Under the pieces are notes generated by a model, which did no database searches, was not told where the DNA came from, and saw only the letters and a list, made by a program, of their open reading frames with translations. A program made the translations under genes and the position numbers. Shown piece by piece: positions 25,737-33,065 of a DNA stretch of 64,000 nucleotides. The stretch comes from Smithellaceae bacterium (GTDB taxonomy: Bacteria > Desulfobacterota > Syntrophia > Syntrophales > Smithellaceae), in NCBI GenBank assembly GCA_030690945.1, contig JAUYFM010000002.1, positions 1 to 64,000 on the forward strand. Reading direction: 5' to 3'. How positions within the stretch are numbered: the stretch's first letter is position 1; every line of letters starts with the position of its first letter.

Positions 25737-27545
25737 ATGGCCGAAAAATTTATCAGCGATAGAAATTTAAAGTTTTTGCTCTACGAGATGTTTGACGCAG
25801 AGTCCCTTCTTAAATATCCCCGTTATGCCGACCACAGTCGTGAGGTCTTTGACATGGTTTTGGAGACGGCTATGAAGATGGGGAAAGACCTTTTTAAGCC
25901 GACCCTCCATGAAATGGACCGGAATCAACCGGAATATGTGAACGGTGAAGTTAAGGTTCATCCTCAGGTTAAGACGATCATGCGGGAATGCGGCGCCGGG
26001 GGATGGATTGGCGCTACTTTCAACTGTGAGCATGGCGGGCAGCAATTGCCGGAGATGATAGGCATGATGGTGCCGACGGCAATCTTTGCGGCTGCCAATT
26101 ATTCCGGGTCGATCTATCATGGCCTGACCACCGGAGCGGCCGGTTTGATCGCTTCTTACGGCACGCAGGAGATGAAAGACTTGTATCTGCCCAAGATGAT
26201 GGCCGGTGAATGGCAGGGAACGATGGCGCTTACGGAACCCCAGGCAGGCAGTTCTCTGACTGATATTACGCTCACGGGAGAGCCGACGGATCAGGGTTAT
26301 TACAAATTCAAAGGCCAGAAGATTTTCATTTCCGCCGGCGAGCATGACGGCGTGGAAAACGTCATTCATCTGGCCATCGGCAGGATCAAAGGGGCGCCGG
26401 CAGGCGTAAAAGGAATTTCTCTGTTTATCATTCCCAAGCTGCGGATTGAGGCCAATGGCGCGCTTACGCATAACGATGTCAACTGTGCCGGCATTTATCA
26501 TAAGCTGGGCTATCGAGGCGGACCCATCACCCAACTGGCTTTTGGGGAAAACGATGATTGCCGGGGTTGGCTTGTGGGTGAACCCAACAAGGGGCTCAGC
26601 TATATGTTTCAAATGATGAATGGGGCGAGAATTGATGTGGGCTTAGGTGCGGCCTGTATTTCGTCCGCCGCTTATTATGCCTCTCTGGAGTATGCCAAAG
26701 AACGTCCCCAGGGGCGAAAAATGTCATCGAAAGATCCTTTGAGTCCCCAGGTGTCCATCATTGAACATCCCGATATTAAACGGATGCTTCTGTTCCAGAA
26801 AGCAATTGTCGAAGGGTCTCTGTCACTGCTCATGCAGTGCTGCCTTTATCATGATATGGAAAAGGTGTCGGAAGGCGAGGATCATGAGAATTACAACCTG
26901 CTGCTCGAGCTTTTGACACCTGTTGCCAAGACGTATCCGTCGGAAATGGGCATTCTGTCATGCAGCGCCGGGGTTCAAATTCTGGGTGGTTATGGTTATT
27001 GTGACGAGTTCCCCCTGGAGCAGTTCTATCGTGACGTCAGGATTCATCCGATTCACGAGGGCACAACCGGTATTCAGGGCATGGATCTTCTGGGTCGAAA
27101 GATGATGATGAAGAAAGGCAAAGCGGCCCAGCTTTATCTTGCGGAAGTCCGTAAAACCATCAAGGCTGCGGAAATTGATGCCGAATTGAAGCCTTTTGCT
27201 TCTGCTCTCGATGCGGCATTAGGAAAGCTGGAGAAAGTTACGGCTCATCTCTTTGGCGTTGCCGCCAAGGAAGGTCCGGAAATGTTCCTGGCGGATGCTA
27301 CCCTGTATCTCGAATTCTTCGGCATTATCGCTATTGCCTGGCAGTGGCTGCTTCAGGCTACAGTGGCCAATAAAGCGCTTCAAGGCAATGCAGGTCCGGC
27401 CGATATCAATTTCTACAATGGTAAAGTAATGACCTGCCGTTATTTCTTCGGCTATGAAATGCCCAAAATCGAAGGTTTGGCCACGCGCCTGTTAAACGGC
27501 GATGGCCTCACGGTTACCATGAAGAATGAGTATTTTGAAGGTTAG
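25737..27545 (+). CDS. Acyl-CoA dehydrogenase, long (about 600 aa) type
   Basis: ATG 25737 is chosen (AGAGGAG five bases upstream; 602 aa) over an upstream in-frame start. The FAD-dependent core has TEPQAGSSLTDI, GQKIFISAGEHD and the C-terminal YRDVRIHPIHEGTTGIQ, where Glu441 is the expected catalytic base. An additional C-terminal domain of about 150 residues (from about 455), typical of this subfamily, extends it beyond the usual 380 aa. It would oxidise an acyl-CoA to the 2-enoyl-CoA and pass electrons to an ETF, which is not encoded here. Confidence 0.94.
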   Translation: MAEKFISDRNLKFLLYEMFDAESLLKYPRYADHSREVFDMVLETAMKMGKDLFKPTLHEMDRNQPEYVNGEVKVHPQVKTIMRECGAGGWIGATFNCEHGGQQLPEMIGMMVPTAIFAAANYSGSIYHGLTTGAAGLIASYGTQEMKDLYLPKMMAGEWQGTMALTEPQAGSSLTDITLTGEPTDQGYYKFKGQKIFISAGEHDGVENVIHLAIGRIKGAPAGVKGISLFIIPKLRIEANGALTHNDVNCAGIYHKLGYRGGPITQLAFGENDDCRGWLVGEPNKGLSYMFQMMNGARIDVGLGAACISSAAYYASLEYAKERPQGRKMSSKDPLSPQVSIIEHPDIKRMLLFQKAIVEGSLSLLMQCCLYHDMEKVSEGEDHENYNLLLELLTPVAKTYPSEMGILSCSAGVQILGGYGYCDEFPLEQFYRDVRIHPIHEGTTGIQGMDLLGRKMMMKKGKAAQLYLAEVRKTIKAAEIDAELKPFASALDAALGKLEKVTAHLFGVAAKEGPEMFLADATLYLEFFGIIAIAWQWLLQATVANKALQGNAGPADINFYNGKVMTCRYFFGYEMPKIEGLATRLLNGDGLTVTMKNEYFEG

Positions 27546-27555
27546 CCACAAACAA

Positions 27556-27586
27556 GGTAGAGACGGGTCTTTGACCTGTCTCTACC
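27556..27586. repeat. 14-bp stem hairpin with GGTAGAGAC ... GTCTCTACC ends
   Basis: GGTAGAGACGGGTC and GACCTGTCTCTACC pair with one G-T position around a TTT loop. It lies 10 bases after the dehydrogenase stop. It may act as terminator, but has the GTAG/CTAC ends of a REP-like element and no T tract. Confidence 0.7.
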
Positions 27587-27675
27587 TGAAATTTCCGGCA
27601 GTCACCCCATGCCAACTTTACTCATTATTTCGCTCATTTTATGGGTTTGCAATCTGTTTGCTCAATAAATTGCGC

Positions 27676-27704
27676 TTGACAGCCTGAAACAATTGCGTTA
27701 AACA
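27676..27704 (+). promoter_or_regulatory. Putative rpsT promoter
   Basis: TTGACA at 27676-27681 and TAAACA at 27699-27704 with a 17-base spacer, about 40 bases before the rpsT start. Confidence 0.45.
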
Positions 27705-27744
27705 GCCAAACCTTAATAAAAAAGAAGTTCAGGAGGAGATACTT

Positions 27745-28011
27745 TTGGCAACACATAAATCAGCAGAAAAACGCGATCGTCAAAGCAAAGTCCGCCGGGA
27801 GCGCAATATTGCAGCCAAGTCCGCGATCAAAACCAAAGTCAAAACAGTTCTCGCGGCTGTTGAAGGCAATAACAAAGAGAACTCGGTAAATGCGCTGAAA
27901 GCAACCGTTCCCGCGTTGGCCAAAGCCGCGGCAAAAGGCCTGATCCATAAGAAAAACGCTTCCCGCAAAATTTCGCGATTAACAAAGAAAGTTAACGCCG
28001 TTCAGGCCTAA
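27745..28011 (+). CDS. rpsT: Ribosomal protein S20 (TTG start)
   Basis: An 88-aa basic protein beginning ATHKSAEKRDRQSKVRRERN, the usual bS20 N-terminus, which binds 16S rRNA in the small subunit. The start codon is TTG with a full AGGAGGAG six bases upstream (27731-27738). No ATG is available in frame near the start. E. coli rpsT also uses a UUG start, which is linked to its translational autoregulation. A terminator follows directly. Confidence 0.97.
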   Translation: MATHKSAEKRDRQSKVRRERNIAAKSAIKTKVKTVLAAVEGNNKENSVNALKATVPALAKAAAKGLIHKKNASRKISRLTKKVNAVQA

Positions 28012-28020
28012 TTCATACGG

Positions 28021-28054
28021 ACGCGGTCTTGCTCACCGGCAGGCCGCGTTTTTT
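28021..28054 (+). terminator. rpsT intrinsic terminator
   Basis: ACGCGG (28021-28026) pairs with CCGCGT (28044-28049), with partial inner pairing, followed by TTTTTT. Confidence 0.85.
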
Positions 28055-28141
28055 ATTCCCGCATCATTTTCAAAAGCAACGATTCTGACGCATAATTATT
28101 TTGACATTTGTATTCAGAAAATAACCTGATAGTGAATCAAT

Positions 28142-29275
28142 TCATTTTTGGCCAATCAAATCAATTACCGTAATTTCCGGCGGGGCGAAGACACGCACGG
28201 GTGGGCCCCAGGTGCCGGTGCCGCGGCTGACATACAGCAACTTTTCTGGGGCCAGCTCATGAAGGCCGTAGATCTTCGGAAAATACAAACGGGTGATAAT
28301 GCCGAAAGGAAAAAGCTGCCCGCCGTGCGTGTGGCCGGAAAGCTGTAAATTAAAATTTGCGCCCTCATCGATATAAGGCTGATGCTTTAACAGCAAGACA
28401 AAACCATCGCGCTTTTCGGCCAGCGCTTTTTTGAATTCTTTACCTTTATTGATCAGACCTGATCTGCGACTGGTGACATCGTCCTCGCCGAAGATAGTGA
28501 TCCCTGCTGCCTGTGTCATGTCGTCGCGCAGAAGTTCAAAGCCGGCCGCTTTGATAAACTGCATTGAGCGGTTGAGTCCGGCGTAATATTCATGATTGCC
28601 CAGAATGGCAAATTTGCCATATTTAGCTTTAATCCCCACAAAACGTCCGGCATCATGCATAATATTTTCCAGTTCACCGTCAAGCAGGTCGCCCGTGGAA
28701 ACCAGAATATCAGGGTTGGCCTCCCGAATACGTTCAAGTATCGGCTCAAGGCGGTTTTTACGGATAATAATCCCCACGTGGACGTCGGATATCTGAACGA
28801 TACGAAGCTTGCCGCTTTCAGGCAAGGCTTGCCGTGTCATTATTTCCAGATGTTTTACCCGGACTCTCTGTGCGTCGATATAGCCGTAAGTAACCAGAAC
28901 AATGGATAAAAAAGCAGCAAGACCGAAAGTGATTGTTTGGAGAGTAGCAACATTTGCCGAAGGCTCGATCAGCTTATAAACCACTCGAATGAGTTCGAAT
29001 GAAATGCTCAAAAAGAAAAATAAAAAAACAAAAGCCATCCAGACATAGCCGATATAAGCGACCGTCCGCGCCATCTGTTCCAGATGAAAGGATTCGGCAA
29101 GCCGCACCAGAATCGGCGCGATAATGAGTAAGATAAGAAGGCACAGGAGTAAACCCTGCAAAATACCGGAAAAATGGATGATACTTCTGACACGCAAAAA
29201 GAAATAAAAATTAATTCCGCCGTAAAGGCATAAAAAGGTTAAAAGAAAAATAATCATTTTGGTTTCCATACTCAT
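28142..29275 (-). CDS. Membrane-anchored calcineurin-like metallophosphoesterase
   Basis: A 377-aa protein with four predicted membrane segments in the first 135 residues, then a phosphoesterase domain: QISDVHVG, VSTGDLLDGE, LGNHEYYAG, LLLKHQP and SGHTHGGQLFP supply the two-metal site. The family resembles YaeI/YkuE-type phosphodiesterases, which act on lipid-linked or envelope substrates. Start ATG 29275, with another ATG two codons later. It is convergent with rpsT and divergent from tRNA-Thr. Confidence 0.88.
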   Translation of the reverse strand: MSMETKMIIFLLTFLCLYGGINFYFFLRVRSIIHFSGILQGLLLCLLILLIIAPILVRLAESFHLEQMARTVAYIGYVWMAFVFLFFFLSISFELIRVVYKLIEPSANVATLQTITFGLAAFLSIVLVTYGYIDAQRVRVKHLEIMTRQALPESGKLRIVQISDVHVGIIIRKNRLEPILERIREANPDILVSTGDLLDGELENIMHDAGRFVGIKAKYGKFAILGNHEYYAGLNRSMQFIKAAGFELLRDDMTQAAGITIFGEDDVTSRRSGLINKGKEFKKALAEKRDGFVLLLKHQPYIDEGANFNLQLSGHTHGGQLFPFGIITRLYFPKIYGLHELAPEKLLYVSRGTGTWGPPVRVFAPPEITVIDLIGQK

Positions 29276-29343
29276 CAGCTTTATCAGCGGAAACTAAAGG
29301 AAAATGAAATAGAAGTCAATCATTAAGGAAGTGCAGATTGATA

Positions 29344-29372
29344 TTGACAAGCGATAGTCCATCATATAAATA
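29344..29372 (+). promoter_or_regulatory. tRNA-Thr promoter
   Basis: TTGACA at 29344-29349 and TATAAATA at 29365-29372, about 20 bases before the tRNA 5' end. Confidence 0.65.
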
Positions 29373-29391
29373 CGACATCTCTTTAATGGAT

Positions 29392-29467
<76 letters not shown>

Positions 29468-29476
29468 CGTAAAATT

Positions 29477-29518
29477 AAGGGTTTCAGCGATTAAGGCTTA
29501 AGCCCTTTTTCTTTTTTC
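29477..29518 (+). terminator. tRNA-Thr terminator
   Basis: AAGGGTTT pairs with AAGCCCTT, enclosing an inner GGCTTAAGCC, followed by TTTTTCTTTTTT. Confidence 0.7.
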
Positions 29519-29650
29519 GGTCATTTTATCCCGCTCCTATCCCGCTTTTTACATCATTTTGCCTTGACATCACTCATTCTGGCCGTTATGAATAACGGAA
29601 TAAAAATCAGTTCTTAAACTTTTCACCCTCAATATAAGGAATAGGCGCTC

Positions 29651-31108
29651 ATGTTTGAACAAGCCTTCAAAAACATCGACGACATCCTCTGGAAAGAGGC
29701 GGGATGCACGACAGAACTCGACTATACCGAGCAGACTTCTTGGCTTCTTTTCCTGAAATACCTCGACGGGCTGGAGCAGGACCGTCTTGACGAGGCCGCA
29801 CTTGAGGGGAAGACCTACGCCTACATCCTCGACAAATCCTACCGGTGGGAGGCATGGGCTGCGCCCAAGGACAAGGACGGCAAACTGGACCACAATAAAG
29901 CCCTGTCAGGCGATGACCTCCGTGATTTCGTCAATCAGAAGCTGTTCCCCTACCTGCAAGGTTTCACGCAGAAGGCCACCGGCGCGAACACTATCGAATA
30001 CAAGATCGGGCAGATCTTCGCGGAGATCAAGAACAAGATCCAGAGCGGGTATAACCTGCGTGAAGTTATTGGCCATATCGACGAACTTCGTTTCCGCTCC
30101 CAGACTGAGAAATACGAACTGTCCCACCTCTACGAAGCCAAAATCAAAAACATGGGCAATGCGGGAAGGAACGGCGGCGAGTATTACACTGCTCGTCCGC
30201 TCGTCCGCGCCATCATTCAGGTCGTACAACCGAAACTTGGCGAAAGCGTCTACGATGGTGCGCTCGGCTCGGCGGGTTTCCACTGCGAGACGTTCGACTA
30301 CCTGAAGAAAACTTATCCCAATCGTACCGTCGCGCAGGATCAATTCCTCCAGACCCGCACGTTCTACGGCAAGGAAAAGAAGTCCCTCGCCTTCGTCATC
30401 GGCATTATGAACATGATTCTGCATGGCATTGATGCGCCGAACATCATCCACACCAACACACTCACCGAAAACCTCGCCGACATTCAGGAAAAAGACCGGT
30501 ACGACATAGTCGAGACCAATCCGCCCTTCGGCGGCAAGGAGCGCAAGGAAGTGCAGCAGAATTTCCCCATTCGCACGGGAGAGACCGCCTATCTCTTCCT
30601 CCAGCATTACATCAAAATCCTCAAAGCCGGTGGCCGCGCCGGCATCGTCATCAAGAACACATTCCTGAGTAACACCGACAACGCCTCCGTCAGCCTCCGC
30701 AAGCACCTGCTGGAAAGCTGCAGCCTCCACACCGTGCTCGACTGTCCCAGCGGCACATTTCAAGGTTCGGGCGTCAAGACCGTCGTGCTGTTCTTCGAGA
30801 AAGGCGCACCGACTCGCAAGGTATGGTACTACCAACTTGATCCCGGTCGCAACATGGGCAAGACGAACCCACTCAACGACGACGACCTTGCCGAGTTCAT
30901 CGAATTACAGAAGACCTTTGCTGATTCTCCCAAGAGTTGGAGCGTGGACACCAAGACCATAGACCCGACGACCTTTGACTTATCCGTAAAGAACCCGAAC
31001 GGCGGCGAGGAAGTCACACACCGTAGCCCGGAGGATATCATGGACGAAATCGCCGCGCTGGATGCCGAGAGCGCGGAGGTGCTGGAGAGGATCAAGGCGT
31101 TGTTATGA
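29651..31108 (+). CDS. hsdM: Type I restriction-modification DNA methyltransferase subunit
   Basis: A 485-aa adenine-N6 methyltransferase subunit that works with HsdS. The N-terminal domain (FEQAFKNIDDILWKEAG) is the HsdM helical domain. GGEYYTARPLVRAII precedes SAM motif I VYDGALGSAGF, and catalytic motif IV is TNPPFGGKER (NPPF). It ends in a helical tail ALDAESAEVLERIKALL. It starts 180 bases after the tRNA-Thr gene. The stop overlaps an ATG, but the hepT start is 15 bases further on, behind a strong AGGAGGAG. Confidence 0.94.
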   Translation: MFEQAFKNIDDILWKEAGCTTELDYTEQTSWLLFLKYLDGLEQDRLDEAALEGKTYAYILDKSYRWEAWAAPKDKDGKLDHNKALSGDDLRDFVNQKLFPYLQGFTQKATGANTIEYKIGQIFAEIKNKIQSGYNLREVIGHIDELRFRSQTEKYELSHLYEAKIKNMGNAGRNGGEYYTARPLVRAIIQVVQPKLGESVYDGALGSAGFHCETFDYLKKTYPNRTVAQDQFLQTRTFYGKEKKSLAFVIGIMNMILHGIDAPNIIHTNTLTENLADIQEKDRYDIVETNPPFGGKERKEVQQNFPIRTGETAYLFLQHYIKILKAGGRAGIVIKNTFLSNTDNASVSLRKHLLESCSLHTVLDCPSGTFQGSGVKTVVLFFEKGAPTRKVWYYQLDPGRNMGKTNPLNDDDLAEFIELQKTFADSPKSWSVDTKTIDPTTFDLSVKNPNGGEEVTHRSPEDIMDEIAALDAESAEVLERIKALL

Positions 31109-31122
31109 AGGAGGAGCAGGCC

Positions 31123-31548
31123 ATGCAAGACGTTCGGTGGAAACAGCGGTTCAACAACTACCTCAAGGCATTTCAGACGCTTGTCGAGGCCGTCGAATTG
31201 GCGCGGTCGCGCGAATTATCCAAGCTTGAGCAGCAGGGATTGATTCAGAGCTTTGAGTTCACTCATGAGCTCGCCTGGAATGTATTGAAAGACTATTTGG
31301 AGGATAAAGGGATCGCGGGCTTGATCGGCTCCAAAGATGCGACGCGTGAAGCGTTCAAGAATGGTCTGATCGAGCGGGGCGACGACTGGATGAAAATGAT
31401 CGAAGCCCGCAACAAAACCACGCACACCTACAACCTCAAGATCGCCCAAGCGGTTGCGGATGATATCCTGGAACGATTTTATCCGGCCTTTGAAAGTATG
31501 GCGAAAAAATTCACCGCACTTCATGATCAGGAAGAGAAGAGCTCATGA
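31123..31548 (+). CDS. HepT-like HEPN toxin (HI0074 family) inside the hsd operon
   Basis: ATG 31123 is chosen (AGGAGGAG six bases upstream); 141 aa. The HI0074-type HEPN core FEFTHELAWNVLKDYLEDKG is followed by IEARNKTTHTYN. This holds the exact HepT motif RX4HXY (Arg96, His101, Tyr103). In the characterised HepT/MntA pair, HepT is an RNA-cutting toxin and the Tyr of this motif is AMPylated by MntA. The conserved residues suggest an active toxin under control of the nucleotidyltransferase domain encoded next. It overlaps that gene by four bases (ATGA). Confidence 0.88.
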   Translation: MQDVRWKQRFNNYLKAFQTLVEAVELARSRELSKLEQQGLIQSFEFTHELAWNVLKDYLEDKGIAGLIGSKDATREAFKNGLIERGDDWMKMIEARNKTTHTYNLKIAQAVADDILERFYPAFESMAKKFTALHDQEEKSS

Positions 31549-33065
31549 AATATGGGTTGACGGAGACAACCGTCGAAAAAATCTGTGCCGTTTTTGCGCG
31601 TTTCCCGGAGATTGAAAAGGCGATTCTGTATGGATCTCGCGCCAAGGGAAACTTCAAGACGGGCTCGGACATTGATTTGACGCTCTGCGGCGAGGCGCTG
31701 ACGTCCGATTTGTGCTCGACGATCGCGTCGGCGCTGGATGATCTGCTGCTGCCCTACACCATTGATCTATCTGTCTTCAATGAACTGAATCACGCGAAAC
31801 TCCGGGAGCATATCGAGCGCGTAGGCGTGCTGTTTTATGAGCGGGCCAAGCAGGTCGCTGCTATGAAAGCGGGATGGCAGAGGATGACCATTGGCGATGT
31901 CTGCGATGTGGTCAACGGCGGTACGCCTAAGACCGGGGTCTCTGCGTACTGGGATGGGCCTTATCAATGGATTACCCCGGCAGAAATGGGGAAGCGCAGC
32001 AGTCCCTACATCGGTCGAACCGAACGAACCATCACCGATGAGGGCCTTCAGAATAGCTCTGCTCGTCTGCTGCCATCTCACTCGGTCATTTTGTCTTCCC
32101 GTGCACCAATCGGTCACTTGGTCATAAATACCGAGCCGATGGCTACGAACCAAGGCTGCAAGGGTTTAATCCCTGGTGGTCGGATTGATAGCAAGTTTCT
32201 CTTCTACTACCTTACGAGCATCGTCGCTCAGCTTAACGACCTCGGAACAGGCGCAACGTTCAAGGAGCTATCAGGCGGCAAGATGAAAGAGGTCGCTGTT
32301 CCAGTCCCCCCGCTCCCCGAACAGCAGCGCATTGTCGGCATCCTCGACGAAGTGTTTGACGGCATCGCCACCGCCAAAGCCAACGCCGAAAAGAACCTCC
32401 AAAACGCCCGCGCCCTCTTCGAAAGCCACCTCCAATCAGTCTTCACCCAGCGCGGCGAGGGGTGGGTGGAGAAGAAATTGGGAGACATCTGTCAGTTTGA
32501 AAATGGCGATCGTGGAAAGAACTACCCAAATCGGGCTGAATATGTCGAATCAGGAATACCGTGGATCAACACGGGGCATATCCAGTCAGACGGGACTCTT
32601 TCCAAAGACGATATGAATTACATCACACGGAAGAAGTTCGATTCGCTACGGGGTGGAAAGATACAGGCTGGTGACTTGGTCTATTGTTTGCGAGGAGCGA
32701 CGCTCGGGAAAACGGCGTTTGTCGAACCATTGGCTGAGGGAGCTGTGGCATCTTCGTTGGTCATTATCCGACCCAGTCGAATCTTGAATCGTCGCTTCTT
32801 GTATTACTTCCTGATTAGTCCAGTCGGTCAAGGTCTGATCAAACTCTACGAGAACGGCGCTGCTCAACCGAACCTTGGAGCAAAAAGTGTTGCTAAATAC
32901 CAAATTGCTTTCCCTGACCTCGAAGAACAGCAACGCATCGTCTCTCAGCTCGACGCCCTCGCTGCCGAAACCCAGCACCTGACTTGGCTCTATGAGCGAA
33001 GGCTGGTGGCGCTGGAAGCGTTAAAAAAGTCGCTGCTGCATCAGGCATTTACGGGACAATTATGA
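31545..33065 (+). CDS. hsdS: MntA nucleotidyltransferase fused to HsdS specificity subunit
   Basis: One uninterrupted frame of 506 codons. Residues 1 to about 104 form a minimal nucleotidyltransferase with the full GSX10DXD motif (G30, S31, D42, D44) and a third Asp74 in YTIDLSVFN, the MntA antitoxin type. From about Met107 (MKAGWQRMTIGDVCDVVNGG) a complete HsdS follows. It has target recognition domain 1 (about 112-265), conserved region PLPEQQRIVGILDEVFDG with a coiled coil, target recognition domain 2 (about 310-450), and a second conserved region ending LLHQAFTGQL. There is no stop between the parts. An internal start at ATG 31863 with a weak AGG eight bases upstream could also yield free HsdS. 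Confidence 0.88.
   Translation: MKYGLTETTVEKICAVFARFPEIEKAILYGSRAKGNFKTGSDIDLTLCGEALTSDLCSTIASALDDLLLPYTIDLSVFNELNHAKLREHIERVGVLFYERAKQVAAMKAGWQRMTIGDVCDVVNGGTPKTGVSAYWDGPYQWITPAEMGKRSSPYIGRTERTITDEGLQNSSARLLPSHSVILSSRAPIGHLVINTEPMATNQGCKGLIPGGRIDSKFLFYYLTSIVAQLNDLGTGATFKELSGGKMKEVAVPVPPLPEQQRIVGILDEVFDGIATAKANAEKNLQNARALFESHLQSVFTQRGEGWVEKKLGDICQFENGDRGKNYPNRAEYVESGIPWINTGHIQSDGTLSKDDMNYITRKKFDSLRGGKIQAGDLVYCLRGATLGKTAFVEPLAEGAVASSLVIIRPSRILNRRFLYYFLISPVGQGLIKLYENGAAQPNLGAKSVAKYQIAFPDLEEQQRIVSQLDALAAETQHLTWLYERRLVALEALKKSLLHQAFTGQL

Noticed and set aside
30250-30290. HsdM SAM motif I reads DGALGSAGF instead of the textbook DPxxGTGG, which looked like an inactivating change.
   Set aside because: The Asp and Gly positions remain, the NPPF catalytic motif is intact, and I recall DGAxGSAGF as usual for this HsdM subfamily.
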